Assembly: GCA_034436555.1 (NCBI GenBank)
Contig: DAOTUU010000060.1
Span: 9,238-73,237, forward strand
Length of the DNA stretch: 64,000 nt
Origin: JAFMJV01 sp034436555
Lineage (GTDB): Bacteria > Chloroflexota > Limnocylindria > Limnocylindrales > CSP1-4
Reading direction: 5' to 3'
Under the pieces are notes generated by a model, which did not search any database, was not told the DNA's origin, and was given only the letters and a program-made list of their open reading frames with translations. Made by a program: the position numbers and the translations under genes. This document shows, piece after piece, positions 7,615-15,005 of the stretch (position 1 is its first letter; every line of letters starts with the position of its first letter).

Positions 7615-7765
7615 GTCACGCAACGACCGGCGTGCTCCTGGGTGCGCCCGGGACGGTCTGCGGGGGCGTCGGCGCGACGGCGCCGAGCGTGGATTCACCC
7701 CCCCTCGGCCTGACATGGCGGCGCCGAGGGCGCCCAACAGCTGGGTGGTCGATCGCTGACGACTC
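7615..7765. repeat. MITE-like intergenic repeat, diverged copy
   Basis: Left end GTCACGCAACGACCGGCG and right end GGTCGATCGCTGACGACTC match, with substitutions, the ends of the repeats at 6182, 12521 and 14652. Its interior shares GACGGCGCCGAGCGTGGAT with the partial copy near 6345-6365. It lies 112 bp upstream of the ATPase/helicase operon. Confidence 0.5.
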
Positions 7766-7877
7766 GCGGCCGCCGGCCACGCACTCGCGATCCCGAGGTC
7801 CAGCCGCTGGCGGCACCCCGTACCATCCACGCGAGGCGCGTCCTCCCGCGCGAGGATGGTCGGACCCATCGGGATGC

Positions 7878-8681
7878 ATGGATGCCACGGAGGTCGTCAG
7901 CGGCGTGAGCACATTCGAGCAGGGCTTCGCGGAGGTCCAGCGGGCCGCGGACAGCACGGCCAAGACCGCCACCGGGCTGGCGTCCATCGCGAAGCAGCTG
8001 TCGAAGGCCGCACGCCAGGGCGACATCGGCGCCATCCGGCGGCTCACCGATCGCCTCGCCACCGCGTCCGAGGCGACCCGCCAGGAAGTGGCGAACGCGC
8101 GCACCTCGTGGCCCTTCGACCCGGATGCGGAGGAGCGCTACCTGCGCGACGACTACGAGGCGGAGCTCGTGTCCGCCGCCCAGGCCGGCGACCTGCGCAT
8201 CGACCGCCGCGACGGCGCGCTCGTGTCGTTCCCCTCGATCGTCCGCATTCTGCCGCAGGGCCGCGCGCTCAAGGTGGACCGTCGGAAGCTCACCCTCCTG
8301 CGCCCGTCCGCCGTGGTGGAGCTGCTGCGCGCCAACCAGACCAAGAAGCCCGCCTTCCCGACCGAGCGATTCCTGGAGACCCTCCATCGGGCGTACCTGC
8401 TGGCCGTGGGGACTCGCGGTCCCGGCACGGTGGTGCCGCTCACGACCGTCTATGACGCGCTCACCCTGATGCCCGGCTCGTCCGCCGACTACGGCACGAG
8501 CGACTTCGCGCGCGACCTGTACCTGCTGGACCGGAGCGGCGTGACCAGGACGCGCAGCGGGGCCCGTGTGTCCCTGCCGGCCAGCACCGGTACCAAGACC
8601 GGCAAGGGCGTGTACACGTTCGTGTCCCCGGACGGCCAGGTGCTGACCTACTACGGCCTCCGCTTCGACGCACCGGCATGA
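7878..8681 (+). CDS. Unknown protein with N-terminal coiled coil; first gene of ATPase/helicase operon
   Basis: 267 aa, not recognised. Residues ~5-75 (VSTFEQGFAEVQRAADSTAK to TRQEVANARTSW) are helical and heptad-like. After that the protein is mixed: LVSFPSIVRILPQGRALKVD, then a ~100-residue C-terminal domain ending VYTFVSPDGQVLTYYGLRF. No catalytic motif, signal peptide or membrane segment. ATG at 7878 is used; another ATG lies 4 nt upstream in another frame. The stop overlaps the next gene by 4 nt (ATGA at 8678), so it is translated as a unit with the ATPase-like proteins and probably works with them, perhaps as substrate-binding or regulatory subunit. Confidence 0.8.
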   Translation: MDATEVVSGVSTFEQGFAEVQRAADSTAKTATGLASIAKQLSKAARQGDIGAIRRLTDRLATASEATRQEVANARTSWPFDPDAEERYLRDDYEAELVSAAQAGDLRIDRRDGALVSFPSIVRILPQGRALKVDRRKLTLLRPSAVVELLRANQTKKPAFPTERFLETLHRAYLLAVGTRGPGTVVPLTTVYDALTLMPGSSADYGTSDFARDLYLLDRSGVTRTRSGARVSLPASTGTKTGKGVYTFVSPDGQVLTYYGLRFDAPA

Positions 8682-9652
8682 CCGCCACGATCGCGCCCGA
8701 CGACTGGGTGGCGGCACTCGGCCGCGAGTACCTCGACGAGTTCGTTCCTGCCGGGGGCGCCGCCCTCAAGGTCGGGGTGCGCATCGACAGCGGCCCGGCG
8801 CACGAGGTCGCCGACCGGATCGCGGCCGCCGCCGAGGATCGCGAGCTCCTGGTCGCCCGGGTGGACGCGGCCACCACCCGCCTGCACCTCGCCGACCAGT
8901 TCCTGTTCGCGGTCGCGGCCCAGATCGACTGGCTCGATACGGTGGACCGCGTGGTGGCGGGGTTCAGCGCGGACGCCGGGTTCCAGCCGGCGACCCCCGG
9001 CTCGGAGCCTCTCTTCCGGCGTCTGGCATCCGCCAACGACCTGCCACCCGAGATCGTCCAGATGGAGCTGCGCCGCTCCATCGGCGCGAACGTGCTCAAG
9101 GACCGCCGCCTGTCCAAGGACTTCCGCGTGGCGATGACCCACCTGTGCCTGGCGCGCCTGAGCGGGGGCCCGGAGGAATCCGCGACCTTCGAGACGATCA
9201 CCGACTGGCTCACCGGTCGCAACCGGGCCGTGAGCGCGGTCAAGCCCTATCAGATCCACGCCCGGATCAGCCGCACCAACGCGCGCTACGTGTTCGAATC
9301 GATGCTCCTCTGGATCGCCTCGGCTGGGCATCCGGGCCTGGTGGTGATCCTGGACATCGGCCGCCTCAGCGTCGCTCGCAACCCCCGGGACGGCTCCCAG
9401 TTCTACACCCGCGCCGGACTGCTCGATGCGTACGAGCTGCTGCGCCAGTTCATCGACAGCACCGATCGCCTGGAGTCGCTGCTCATCACCGTCCTCGCGG
9501 ACGTGGGCTTCCTGGACGAGGATCCCACCGGACGGGGGTTCGGCGCCTACCAGGCGCTCAAGGCCAGGGTCGTGGACGAGGTGCGCGACCGGGTCCTGGT
9601 GAACCCGCTGTCGTCGCTGGTCCGGATCGCCGACCCGCAGGTGACGGCATGA
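8678..9652 (+). CDS. P-loop-less relative of BrxC/BrxD-type ATPases (pseudo-ATPase)
   Basis: 324 aa. No GxxGxGK(S/T) is present anywhere. Residues in the middle (RISRTNARYVFESMLLWIAS followed by AGHPGLVVILDIGRLSV) line up with the Walker B region of the next gene product (QRIRFVAGLMRAAGHTGWII then LLDEVEL); the catalytic DE becomes DI. This suggests a paralogue that kept the fold but lost ATP hydrolysis. It overlaps both neighbours by 4 nt. A heteromeric complex with the active ATPase is the natural inference. Not a family I can name. Confidence 0.75.
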   Translation: MTATIAPDDWVAALGREYLDEFVPAGGAALKVGVRIDSGPAHEVADRIAAAAEDRELLVARVDAATTRLHLADQFLFAVAAQIDWLDTVDRVVAGFSADAGFQPATPGSEPLFRRLASANDLPPEIVQMELRRSIGANVLKDRRLSKDFRVAMTHLCLARLSGGPEESATFETITDWLTGRNRAVSAVKPYQIHARISRTNARYVFESMLLWIASAGHPGLVVILDIGRLSVARNPRDGSQFYTRAGLLDAYELLRQFIDSTDRLESLLITVLADVGFLDEDPTGRGFGAYQALKARVVDEVRDRVLVNPLSSLVRIADPQVTA

Positions 9653-10950
9653 CCGCCATGTCCGGCGACATCCCCATGGTGGCCGCACGCCGGGCCATCG
9701 AGGCGCTGCGCAACGGCGTCCCGAACGCCGACGCGGTGCGCGTCCTGGGCACCCATCAGCCCATGGTGGAGGAGCGCTTCGACCAGGTCCTGGAACGCTC
9801 GTCGCACGGGACCGCTGGCGCCGAGTCGGTGCCCGGCCTGCTCGTGGCGGGCGGGTTCGGGTCGGGCAAGTCCCACGTGCTGGAGTTCCTGGAGCATCGC
9901 GCACGGTCACGCGGGTTCGTGACCAGCCAGGTGGTCATCAGCAAGGAGACGCCGCTATACGATCCGGCCCGCGTGTTCCGGTCGGCCATCGAGTCGGCCG
10001 TGGTGCCGGAGCGGCACGGGGTCGCCATCCAGGAGATCGCGCTGTCCCTGCGGCAGGACACGCGCGCCTACGCCGACTTCTTCGTCTGGGCCAACGACCC
10101 TGCTTCCGAATTGGCGCCCATCTTCCCGGCCACGCTCCTGCTGCACGAGCGCCTGAACAACGACCCGGAGCTGGTGGAGCAGATCCGCGCCTTCTGGGCC
10201 GGTGACCCGCTGCCCCTGGCCGTGGTCCGGCGGGCGCTCCGACAGGTGGGCGAGGGGTCGACGTTCGCGCTCCGGCAGGTCCCTGGCCGGGTGCTCTCCG
10301 CCCAGCGCATCCGATTCGTGGCGGGACTGATGCGGGCCGCCGGCCACACGGGCTGGATCATCCTGCTCGACGAGGTGGAGCTGGTCGGTCGATACAGCCT
10401 TCTCCAGCGCGGCCGGTCCTACGCCCAGCTGGCCCGCTGGCTGGGACGCGTGGAGGGCGCCGCGATTCCGGGGCTCGCGGTCGTGGCCGCCATCACCGAT
10501 GACTTCGTGCTCAACGTCCTGGACGAGAAGCACGACCGCGACCATGTCGGTGCGCGGTTCCGCGATCGGGGCACCGACGAGGACCTGCTCATCGCGGCGC
10601 AGGCGGAGACGGCGATGCGCATCATCACCGATGACGCCCTCCGCCTGGACCCACCCACCGACCAGACGCTCCGCCTCACCTACGAGCGGATCCGCGGCGT
10701 GCACGCGGCAGCCTATGCCTGGGAGCCGCCGCCCATCGACGTGGGCGAGGTGTCGCTCAGCCGCCGGATGCGCTCGCATGTCCGGCGCTGGATCCACGAA
10801 TGGGACCTCGCCCGGTTGTACCCGGGGGCCGCGATCGACACCCAGGAAGACGAGTTCATGCTGTCCTACGGGGAGGATGCGTCGATGGAGCTGGACGAGG
10901 CGCCGGCCGACGATTCCCTGCCTGGCGAGGCCGGGGTCGACCGCGCCTGA
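9649..10950 (+). CDS. BrxD-like (DUF2791-type) P-loop ATPase
   Basis: 433 aa. Walker A AGGFGSGKSH at 67-76, Walker B GWIILLDEVELVGRY (D241, E242), upstream RRAIEALRNGVPNADAVRVL helix. This is the architecture of the 'BREX system ATP-binding' family (BrxC/BrxD/PglY superfamily, DUF2791), which power phage-defence and related DNA-handling systems. There is no pglZ, methyltransferase or other BREX core gene nearby, so this is not a standard BREX locus. The C-terminus is acidic (DEAPADDSLPGEAG). It shares 4-nt overlaps with the preceding gene and lies 47 nt before a SNF2 helicase. Confidence 0.8.
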   Translation: MTAMSGDIPMVAARRAIEALRNGVPNADAVRVLGTHQPMVEERFDQVLERSSHGTAGAESVPGLLVAGGFGSGKSHVLEFLEHRARSRGFVTSQVVISKETPLYDPARVFRSAIESAVVPERHGVAIQEIALSLRQDTRAYADFFVWANDPASELAPIFPATLLLHERLNNDPELVEQIRAFWAGDPLPLAVVRRALRQVGEGSTFALRQVPGRVLSAQRIRFVAGLMRAAGHTGWIILLDEVELVGRYSLLQRGRSYAQLARWLGRVEGAAIPGLAVVAAITDDFVLNVLDEKHDRDHVGARFRDRGTDEDLLIAAQAETAMRIITDDALRLDPPTDQTLRLTYERIRGVHAAAYAWEPPPIDVGEVSLSRRMRSHVRRWIHEWDLARLYPGAAIDTQEDEFMLSYGEDASMELDEAPADDSLPGEAGVDRA

Positions 10951-10997
10951 CGAGGCCGACCACGACCGCGCCTGACCGCCGGGCACCCGGACCGATC

Positions 10998-12353
10998 GTG
11001 GCGCCGCGCCTCCGGTGGGCCGCCCCGCTGCTGCCGTACCAGGTCCAGGGGGTGCAGGCCCTGCTGTCCCGACCGGGGCTCCTCCTCGCGGACGACATGG
11101 GCCTGGGCAAGACGATCCAGGCCATCGCGGCGCTGCGGTTGCTGGTCGCGCGCGGGGAGGTGCAGAGAAGCCTGGTGATCGCGCCCGCCGCCGTGCTCGT
11201 GCAGTGGCGCCGGGAGATGCTTCGATGGGCGCCGGAGCTGCGGGCGATCGTCATCCGTGGCGGCGCCGACGAGCGCGCGTGGCAGTGGCGGGCCGACGTC
11301 CACGTCACGCTCGTGGGCTACGAGAGCTTCCGTGCGGACGCGGGCGGCCCGGGGTCACCACCGCGACGCGTCGCCTGGGACCTGGTGATCCTGGACGAGG
11401 CGCAGCGCATCAAGAACCGCGAGATCCAGGTGGCGCAGGCGGCGAAGCTGTTGTCCCGGCGGCGCTCGTGGGCGCTCACGGGCACGCCGCTCGAGAACCA
11501 GGTCGATGACCTCGCGTCGATCATGGAGTTCGTGGACCACGTGGAGGGCCAGCCCGGCCCGCGCTGGGTCCCCGGCCCGGCCCTCCTGGAGCGGCAGCGC
11601 CAGGTCCAGCTGCGGCGCCGGAAGGGAGATGTCCTCCCGCAGCTGCCGCCGAAACAGGTGGTGGAGGTGGAGTTGGAGCTCTCCGGCGCCCAGGCGGTCG
11701 CGTATCGGCGCGCCGAGGTGGCCGGTCTGGTCCGACTGCGCGCGTTGGGGGAGGAGCTGCGCATCAGGCACGTGCTGGAACTCATCGTCCGGCTCAAGCA
11801 GCTGTGCAACGTGGACCCGGTCAGCGGACGCTCCGCGAAGCTGTCCGACCTTGCCGATCGGATCGACCGGCTCGCCGCGCAGGGCCATCGGGCGCTCGTG
11901 TTCTCCCAGTTCGCGGACGATCGATTTGGGGCCGCGATGATCGCCGCGCGACTCGCCGCCCACGATCCGCTGCTGTACACCGGGTCGCTCGAGCAGGCGG
12001 CGCGGGCGCATCTCGTCCGGCGGTTCCAGGAGGAGGCGAGGCACCGCGTCCTGGTGCTGTCGCTGCGGGCCGGGGGGACCGGCCTCAACCTCCAGGCGGC
12101 GTCGTACGTGTTCCACCTCGACCGCTGGTGGAACCCGGCCATCGAGCGGCAGGCCGAGGATCGGGCCCACCGACTGGGCCAGTCGGCGCCGGTGACGGTC
12201 TACGCGTACACCTGCCTGGACACGATCGAGGAGCGGATCCGGGACATCCTGGCGCGCAAGCAGCGGCTGTTCGACGACGTGGTGGACGATGTCTCGATGG
12301 ATCTGACCCGCCGCCTGGACGCCGCCGAGCTGCGGGGCCTGGTCGGGCTCTGA
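10998..12353 (+). CDS. SNF2-family DEAD/DEAH helicase
   Basis: 451 aa, a compact SNF2 engine without accessory domains. Motifs in order: Q-motif LPYQVQGVQAL, Walker A DDMGLGKTIQAIAAL (35-39 GLGKT), DEAQ box VILDEAQRIKN, TGTPLENQVDDL (motif III), and C-terminal LSLRAGGTGLNLQAASYV and DRWWNPAIERQAEDRAHRLG (motifs V-VI). ATP-driven translocase on duplex DNA. GTG at 10998 is the start nearest the first conserved strand; the SD is weak. The N-terminal SWIM/helical region often seen in bacterial SNF2 proteins is absent. Likely effector of the preceding ATPase pair. Confidence 0.9.
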   Translation: MAPRLRWAAPLLPYQVQGVQALLSRPGLLLADDMGLGKTIQAIAALRLLVARGEVQRSLVIAPAAVLVQWRREMLRWAPELRAIVIRGGADERAWQWRADVHVTLVGYESFRADAGGPGSPPRRVAWDLVILDEAQRIKNREIQVAQAAKLLSRRRSWALTGTPLENQVDDLASIMEFVDHVEGQPGPRWVPGPALLERQRQVQLRRRKGDVLPQLPPKQVVEVELELSGAQAVAYRRAEVAGLVRLRALGEELRIRHVLELIVRLKQLCNVDPVSGRSAKLSDLADRIDRLAAQGHRALVFSQFADDRFGAAMIAARLAAHDPLLYTGSLEQAARAHLVRRFQEEARHRVLVLSLRAGGTGLNLQAASYVFHLDRWWNPAIERQAEDRAHRLGQSAPVTVYAYTCLDTIEERIRDILARKQRLFDDVVDDVSMDLTRRLDAAELRGLVGL

Positions 12354-12370
12354 CGATCGCACGCACGTCC

Positions 12371-12390
12371 GGCCGCTTCGCTGCGCGGCC
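12371..12390 (+). terminator. Possible terminator hairpin after the helicase operon
   Basis: GGCCGC, 8-base loop, GCGGCC, starting 18 nt after the helicase stop. No T-run follows, so termination would be of the GC-hairpin type or merely stabilise the 3' end. Confidence 0.35.
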
Positions 12391-12520
12391 ATGGCCGTGG
12401 GCGTGGGTGGCCGCCGCCGGCTGACCGGGAACGGGGTGGCTGGGCGCAAGGAGGACGTGCGTGCGGTCCCGGTTCGGCGCGCCAGGCCGGGTTCCCGCCC
12501 GATCCTCCCTCCTCCGATCC

Positions 12521-12667
12521 GTCAGTCAGCGACCACCGCGTTGGTGGGCGCGGTCGGTACGTCCGCGGGTTCCGGGAGCGTGGCACCGTGAGCGTGAGGT
12601 TCCGACGCGACGTGCCGCCGCGACGCACCGGGCGCGCCCAAGAGTCGTGACATCGCTGGCTGGTGAC
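12521..12667. repeat. MITE-like intergenic repeat, copy 3
   Basis: Begins GTCAGTCAGCGACCACCGCG and ends CATCGCTGGCTGGTGAC. Terminal 12-13 bp are imperfect inverted repeats. Interior shares CGCCGCGACGC...GGGCGCGCCCAAGAG with the copies at 6182 and 14652. It flanks the ATPase/helicase operon on the right, as the 7615 copy does on the left. Confidence 0.6.
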
Positions 12668-12905
12668 TCACCAGCCGCCCCCGCCCCACCTGGGGTCGGC
12701 GCGCGAGCGCGTCCAGTCGCGCCTCGAACGCAGGTTGCGGGCCCCGGGCGAGGGTTCCGCTCATCCGGGTCCTCGAGTGGCGTGGCGACGGGGTGAGATC
12801 CAGGCATCGCACCCCGCACCCGCCAGGGGCTTGCAATCTGACCCGCACTGGAGTTGGATGTCCCACACCGATGGCTTCGTGCCATCCGCGCGGGAGGGTT
12901 TCGAG

Positions 12906-14498
12906 ATGGCGACCGTCCTGTTCCGATGTCGGCGACGCGTCGCGCTGACGCTGTCGATCGCGGGCGTGCTGGCCGTGAGCGGCGCCACGCCGGCTGCCGC
13001 CGCCGCATCGGGGGGCTGGTGGAACCTGGGACAGGGGGCGACCGCCGGCTCGGATCCCCTGAACGGCCGCGTGTTCGCGATGACCCGCGCCGGATCGGAC
13101 CTGTACCTGGGCGGCGACTTCACGAACGCGGGCGGCAAGCCCGCCGCGGACTACGTCGCCAGATGGACCGGCAGCGCGTGGAAGCCGGTGGGCGCGGGGA
13201 TCACGAACGGCCACGTCAACGCGGTCGCGGTGGACGGCGGCCGGGTGATCGTGGGCGGCGCGTTCAACGACGCGGGCGGCGACCTGGACGCGGACAACCT
13301 CGCGATGTGGAACGGCTCCGCGTGGCAGGCGCTCTCTGACGAGCCCATCGGCACCGTGTTCGCGCTCGCGATCATCGGGCGGACCCTGTACGTCGGGGGA
13401 GCGTTCGACAACGCCGATGCCATCCCGGAGGCGGACGGCATCGCCGCCTACGGCCTGGACTCGGGCGCGTGGTCGGCGATCACCGACGGCAACGAGGATG
13501 TCGGCGGGACGGTCCACGCGATGGTCCCGGACGGCTCCGGCGGCCTGTTCCTGGGTGGCACCTTCACGAACGTGGACGGCATCGAGGCGGCCGACCACGT
13601 CGTCCAGTGGACCGGCGGCACGAACTGGATGGCGCTTGGGGCTCCGGCGCAGATCACCGGCTTCGTGCGCGGTCTGGCGCGATCGGGCTCCGACCTGTAC
13701 GTCGTGGGCGACTTCATCAACGCGGCCGGGCTGGACGCTGCCGACAAGGTCGCGCGCTGGGACGGCTCCTGGCATGCCCTGGGCTCGTCCAGCTTCATGG
13801 GGGAGTCGAACCAGACGCTCTACGGCGTCGCGGCGGACGGAACCCGTGTCTTCATCGTGGGCAGCTTCGTCGATGGCGGCGGGAACGTCCGCGCCGACTC
13901 GGTGGCGGGGTTCGACGGGACCGCGTGGCGCAACGTGGGCACGAATGCGAACGGGTCGAACGGACCGGCCGTGGCGCTGCGGACCGCGGCGGTCGTGGGC
14001 GCGCGGCTGTACGTGGGCGGCATCGACACGGCCATCGGGGGCGGCACGCAGCACGTCGGGGCGGCCTTCCACCGCCTGCGACAGCCGGACGGGCGGATCA
14101 AGACCACCGGCGCGTTCCTGGGCAACGACCGCTACAACCGGGACGCGGCCGGCCAGACGCGGTCGCTCAGTCGGAACCAGGGCGCCACGGCCACGTTCAC
14201 GGTGGCCATCGCCAACGACGGCTGGGCGGTCGACTCCGTGAAGGTGCGGGCCACCGGGAGCGGCGGCGGGTTCACGGCGACCTACACGATGGGCGCGGTG
14301 AACGTCACGGGCCCCATCGTCGCGGGCACCCTCACCCTGGCCGACCTGCCGCGGGGCGCCTCGCGCACGATCGTGGTGAAGGTCAAGGTGGGCAACGGGG
14401 TGGCGAACGGCGCGAGCCGCGCCTTCCGGGTGACCGCCACATCGACCGGTCCAGGCGGCCCGAAGGACGTCGTCAAGGCGGTGGTCAAGGCCACGTGA
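12906..14498 (+). CDS. Secreted beta-propeller-like repeat protein
   Basis: 530 aa. N-terminal signal peptide MATVLFRCRRRVALTLSIAG followed by an ATPAAAAA cleavage region. Then about seven ~50-aa repeats with a recurring (D/T)LYLGGDFTNAGG ... VARW(T/D/N)GS.W pattern (for example DLYLGGDFTNAGG, RVIVGGAFNDAGG, LYVGGAFDNADA), typical of Kelch/delta-60-like beta propellers. The last ~130 residues form a separate beta domain (ATFTVAIANDGWAVDSVKVR). SD GGGAGG at 12893-12898, 7 nt from the ATG. Extracellular; function unknown. It is bracketed by two MITE-like copies. Confidence 0.85.
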   Translation: MATVLFRCRRRVALTLSIAGVLAVSGATPAAAAASGGWWNLGQGATAGSDPLNGRVFAMTRAGSDLYLGGDFTNAGGKPAADYVARWTGSAWKPVGAGITNGHVNAVAVDGGRVIVGGAFNDAGGDLDADNLAMWNGSAWQALSDEPIGTVFALAIIGRTLYVGGAFDNADAIPEADGIAAYGLDSGAWSAITDGNEDVGGTVHAMVPDGSGGLFLGGTFTNVDGIEAADHVVQWTGGTNWMALGAPAQITGFVRGLARSGSDLYVVGDFINAAGLDAADKVARWDGSWHALGSSSFMGESNQTLYGVAADGTRVFIVGSFVDGGGNVRADSVAGFDGTAWRNVGTNANGSNGPAVALRTAAVVGARLYVGGIDTAIGGGTQHVGAAFHRLRQPDGRIKTTGAFLGNDRYNRDAAGQTRSLSRNQGATATFTVAIANDGWAVDSVKVRATGSGGGFTATYTMGAVNVTGPIVAGTLTLADLPRGASRTIVVKVKVGNGVANGASRAFRVTATSTGPGGPKDVVKAVVKAT

Positions 14499-14651
14499 GC
14501 GTTCGGGCGTGAAGACCTGGTGTCACGCGACGGCACGTCGTCGTCGGCGACGCGGCGCTCAGCCCTCGACTCGCCAATGGGTTGCTGCTTCGATCGCCCG
14601 CACCCCGCCCGCCGGCGATCCGCCCGCCCGCACCCCGCCCGCCCGCGATCC

Positions 14652-14795
14652 GTCACCCAGCGACTACCGCATTGATAGGCGCGGCGGGCGGGTCTTCACG
14701 GCCATGCACGGCGTCACCCCGAGCGTGAATCTCCGTGATGACCCGCCGCCGCGACGCGCCGAGCGTGCCCAAGAGCCGTGACATCGCTGGATGAC
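14652..14795. repeat. MITE-like intergenic repeat, copy 4
   Basis: Begins GTCACCCAGCGACTACCGC and ends GTGACATCGCTGGATGAC. The reverse complement of the right end (GTCATCCAGCGATGTCAC) matches the left end at 11 of the first 12 bases (GTCAYCCAGCGA), so terminal inverted repeats are clearest here. 144 bp, non-coding. Confidence 0.65.
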
Positions 14796-14882
14796 GATTC
14801 ACTGCGGCCACCGGAACCGTGAGCGGGACGCCTCATCGATCGTGGGTGAATCGTGACGTCTCCTCGTCGGCGTGCACGTCCG

Positions 14883-14971
14883 ACCCATCCTCGCCCCAAC
14901 TCGGCCCCCCGCCCCAACTCAGCCCCAACTCGGCCCCCCGCCCCAACTCAGCCCCAGCTCGGCCCCCCGCC
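14883..14971. repeat. C-rich 29-bp tandem repeat
   Basis: About 2.6 copies of a 29-bp unit built from CCCCAACTCGGCCCCCCG and CCCCAACTCAG. It sits just 3' of the convergent 15006-16892 gene. Probably replication slippage in low-complexity DNA. Confidence 0.6.
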
Positions 14972-15005
14972 GCTGACACCGCCCAGACCCCCCCCGCCCC
15001 ACCGA

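Larger units (their letters stand above)
12354..12905. other. Intergenic region with hairpin and MITE-like repeat
   Basis: No gene. It holds a GGCCGC/GCGGCC hairpin (12371-12390) just after the helicase stop, then a MITE-like repeat copy (12521-12667) and the SD-led 5' region of the next gene. Confidence 0.5.
14499..15005. other. Intergenic region rich in repeats between convergent genes
   Basis: No gene. Contains a short CGCACCCCGCCCGCC direct repeat (14600-14650), a MITE-like copy (14652-14795) and C-rich tandem repeats (14883-14971). Confidence 0.55.

Noticed and set aside
7878..12353. Standard BREX locus
   Set aside because: Only a BrxD-like ATPase and a helicase are seen; PglZ, PglX, BrxA/B/C and BrxL are absent from the window.
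14883..14971. Short CRISPR-like array
   Set aside because: Simple C-rich tandem repeat without unique spacers.
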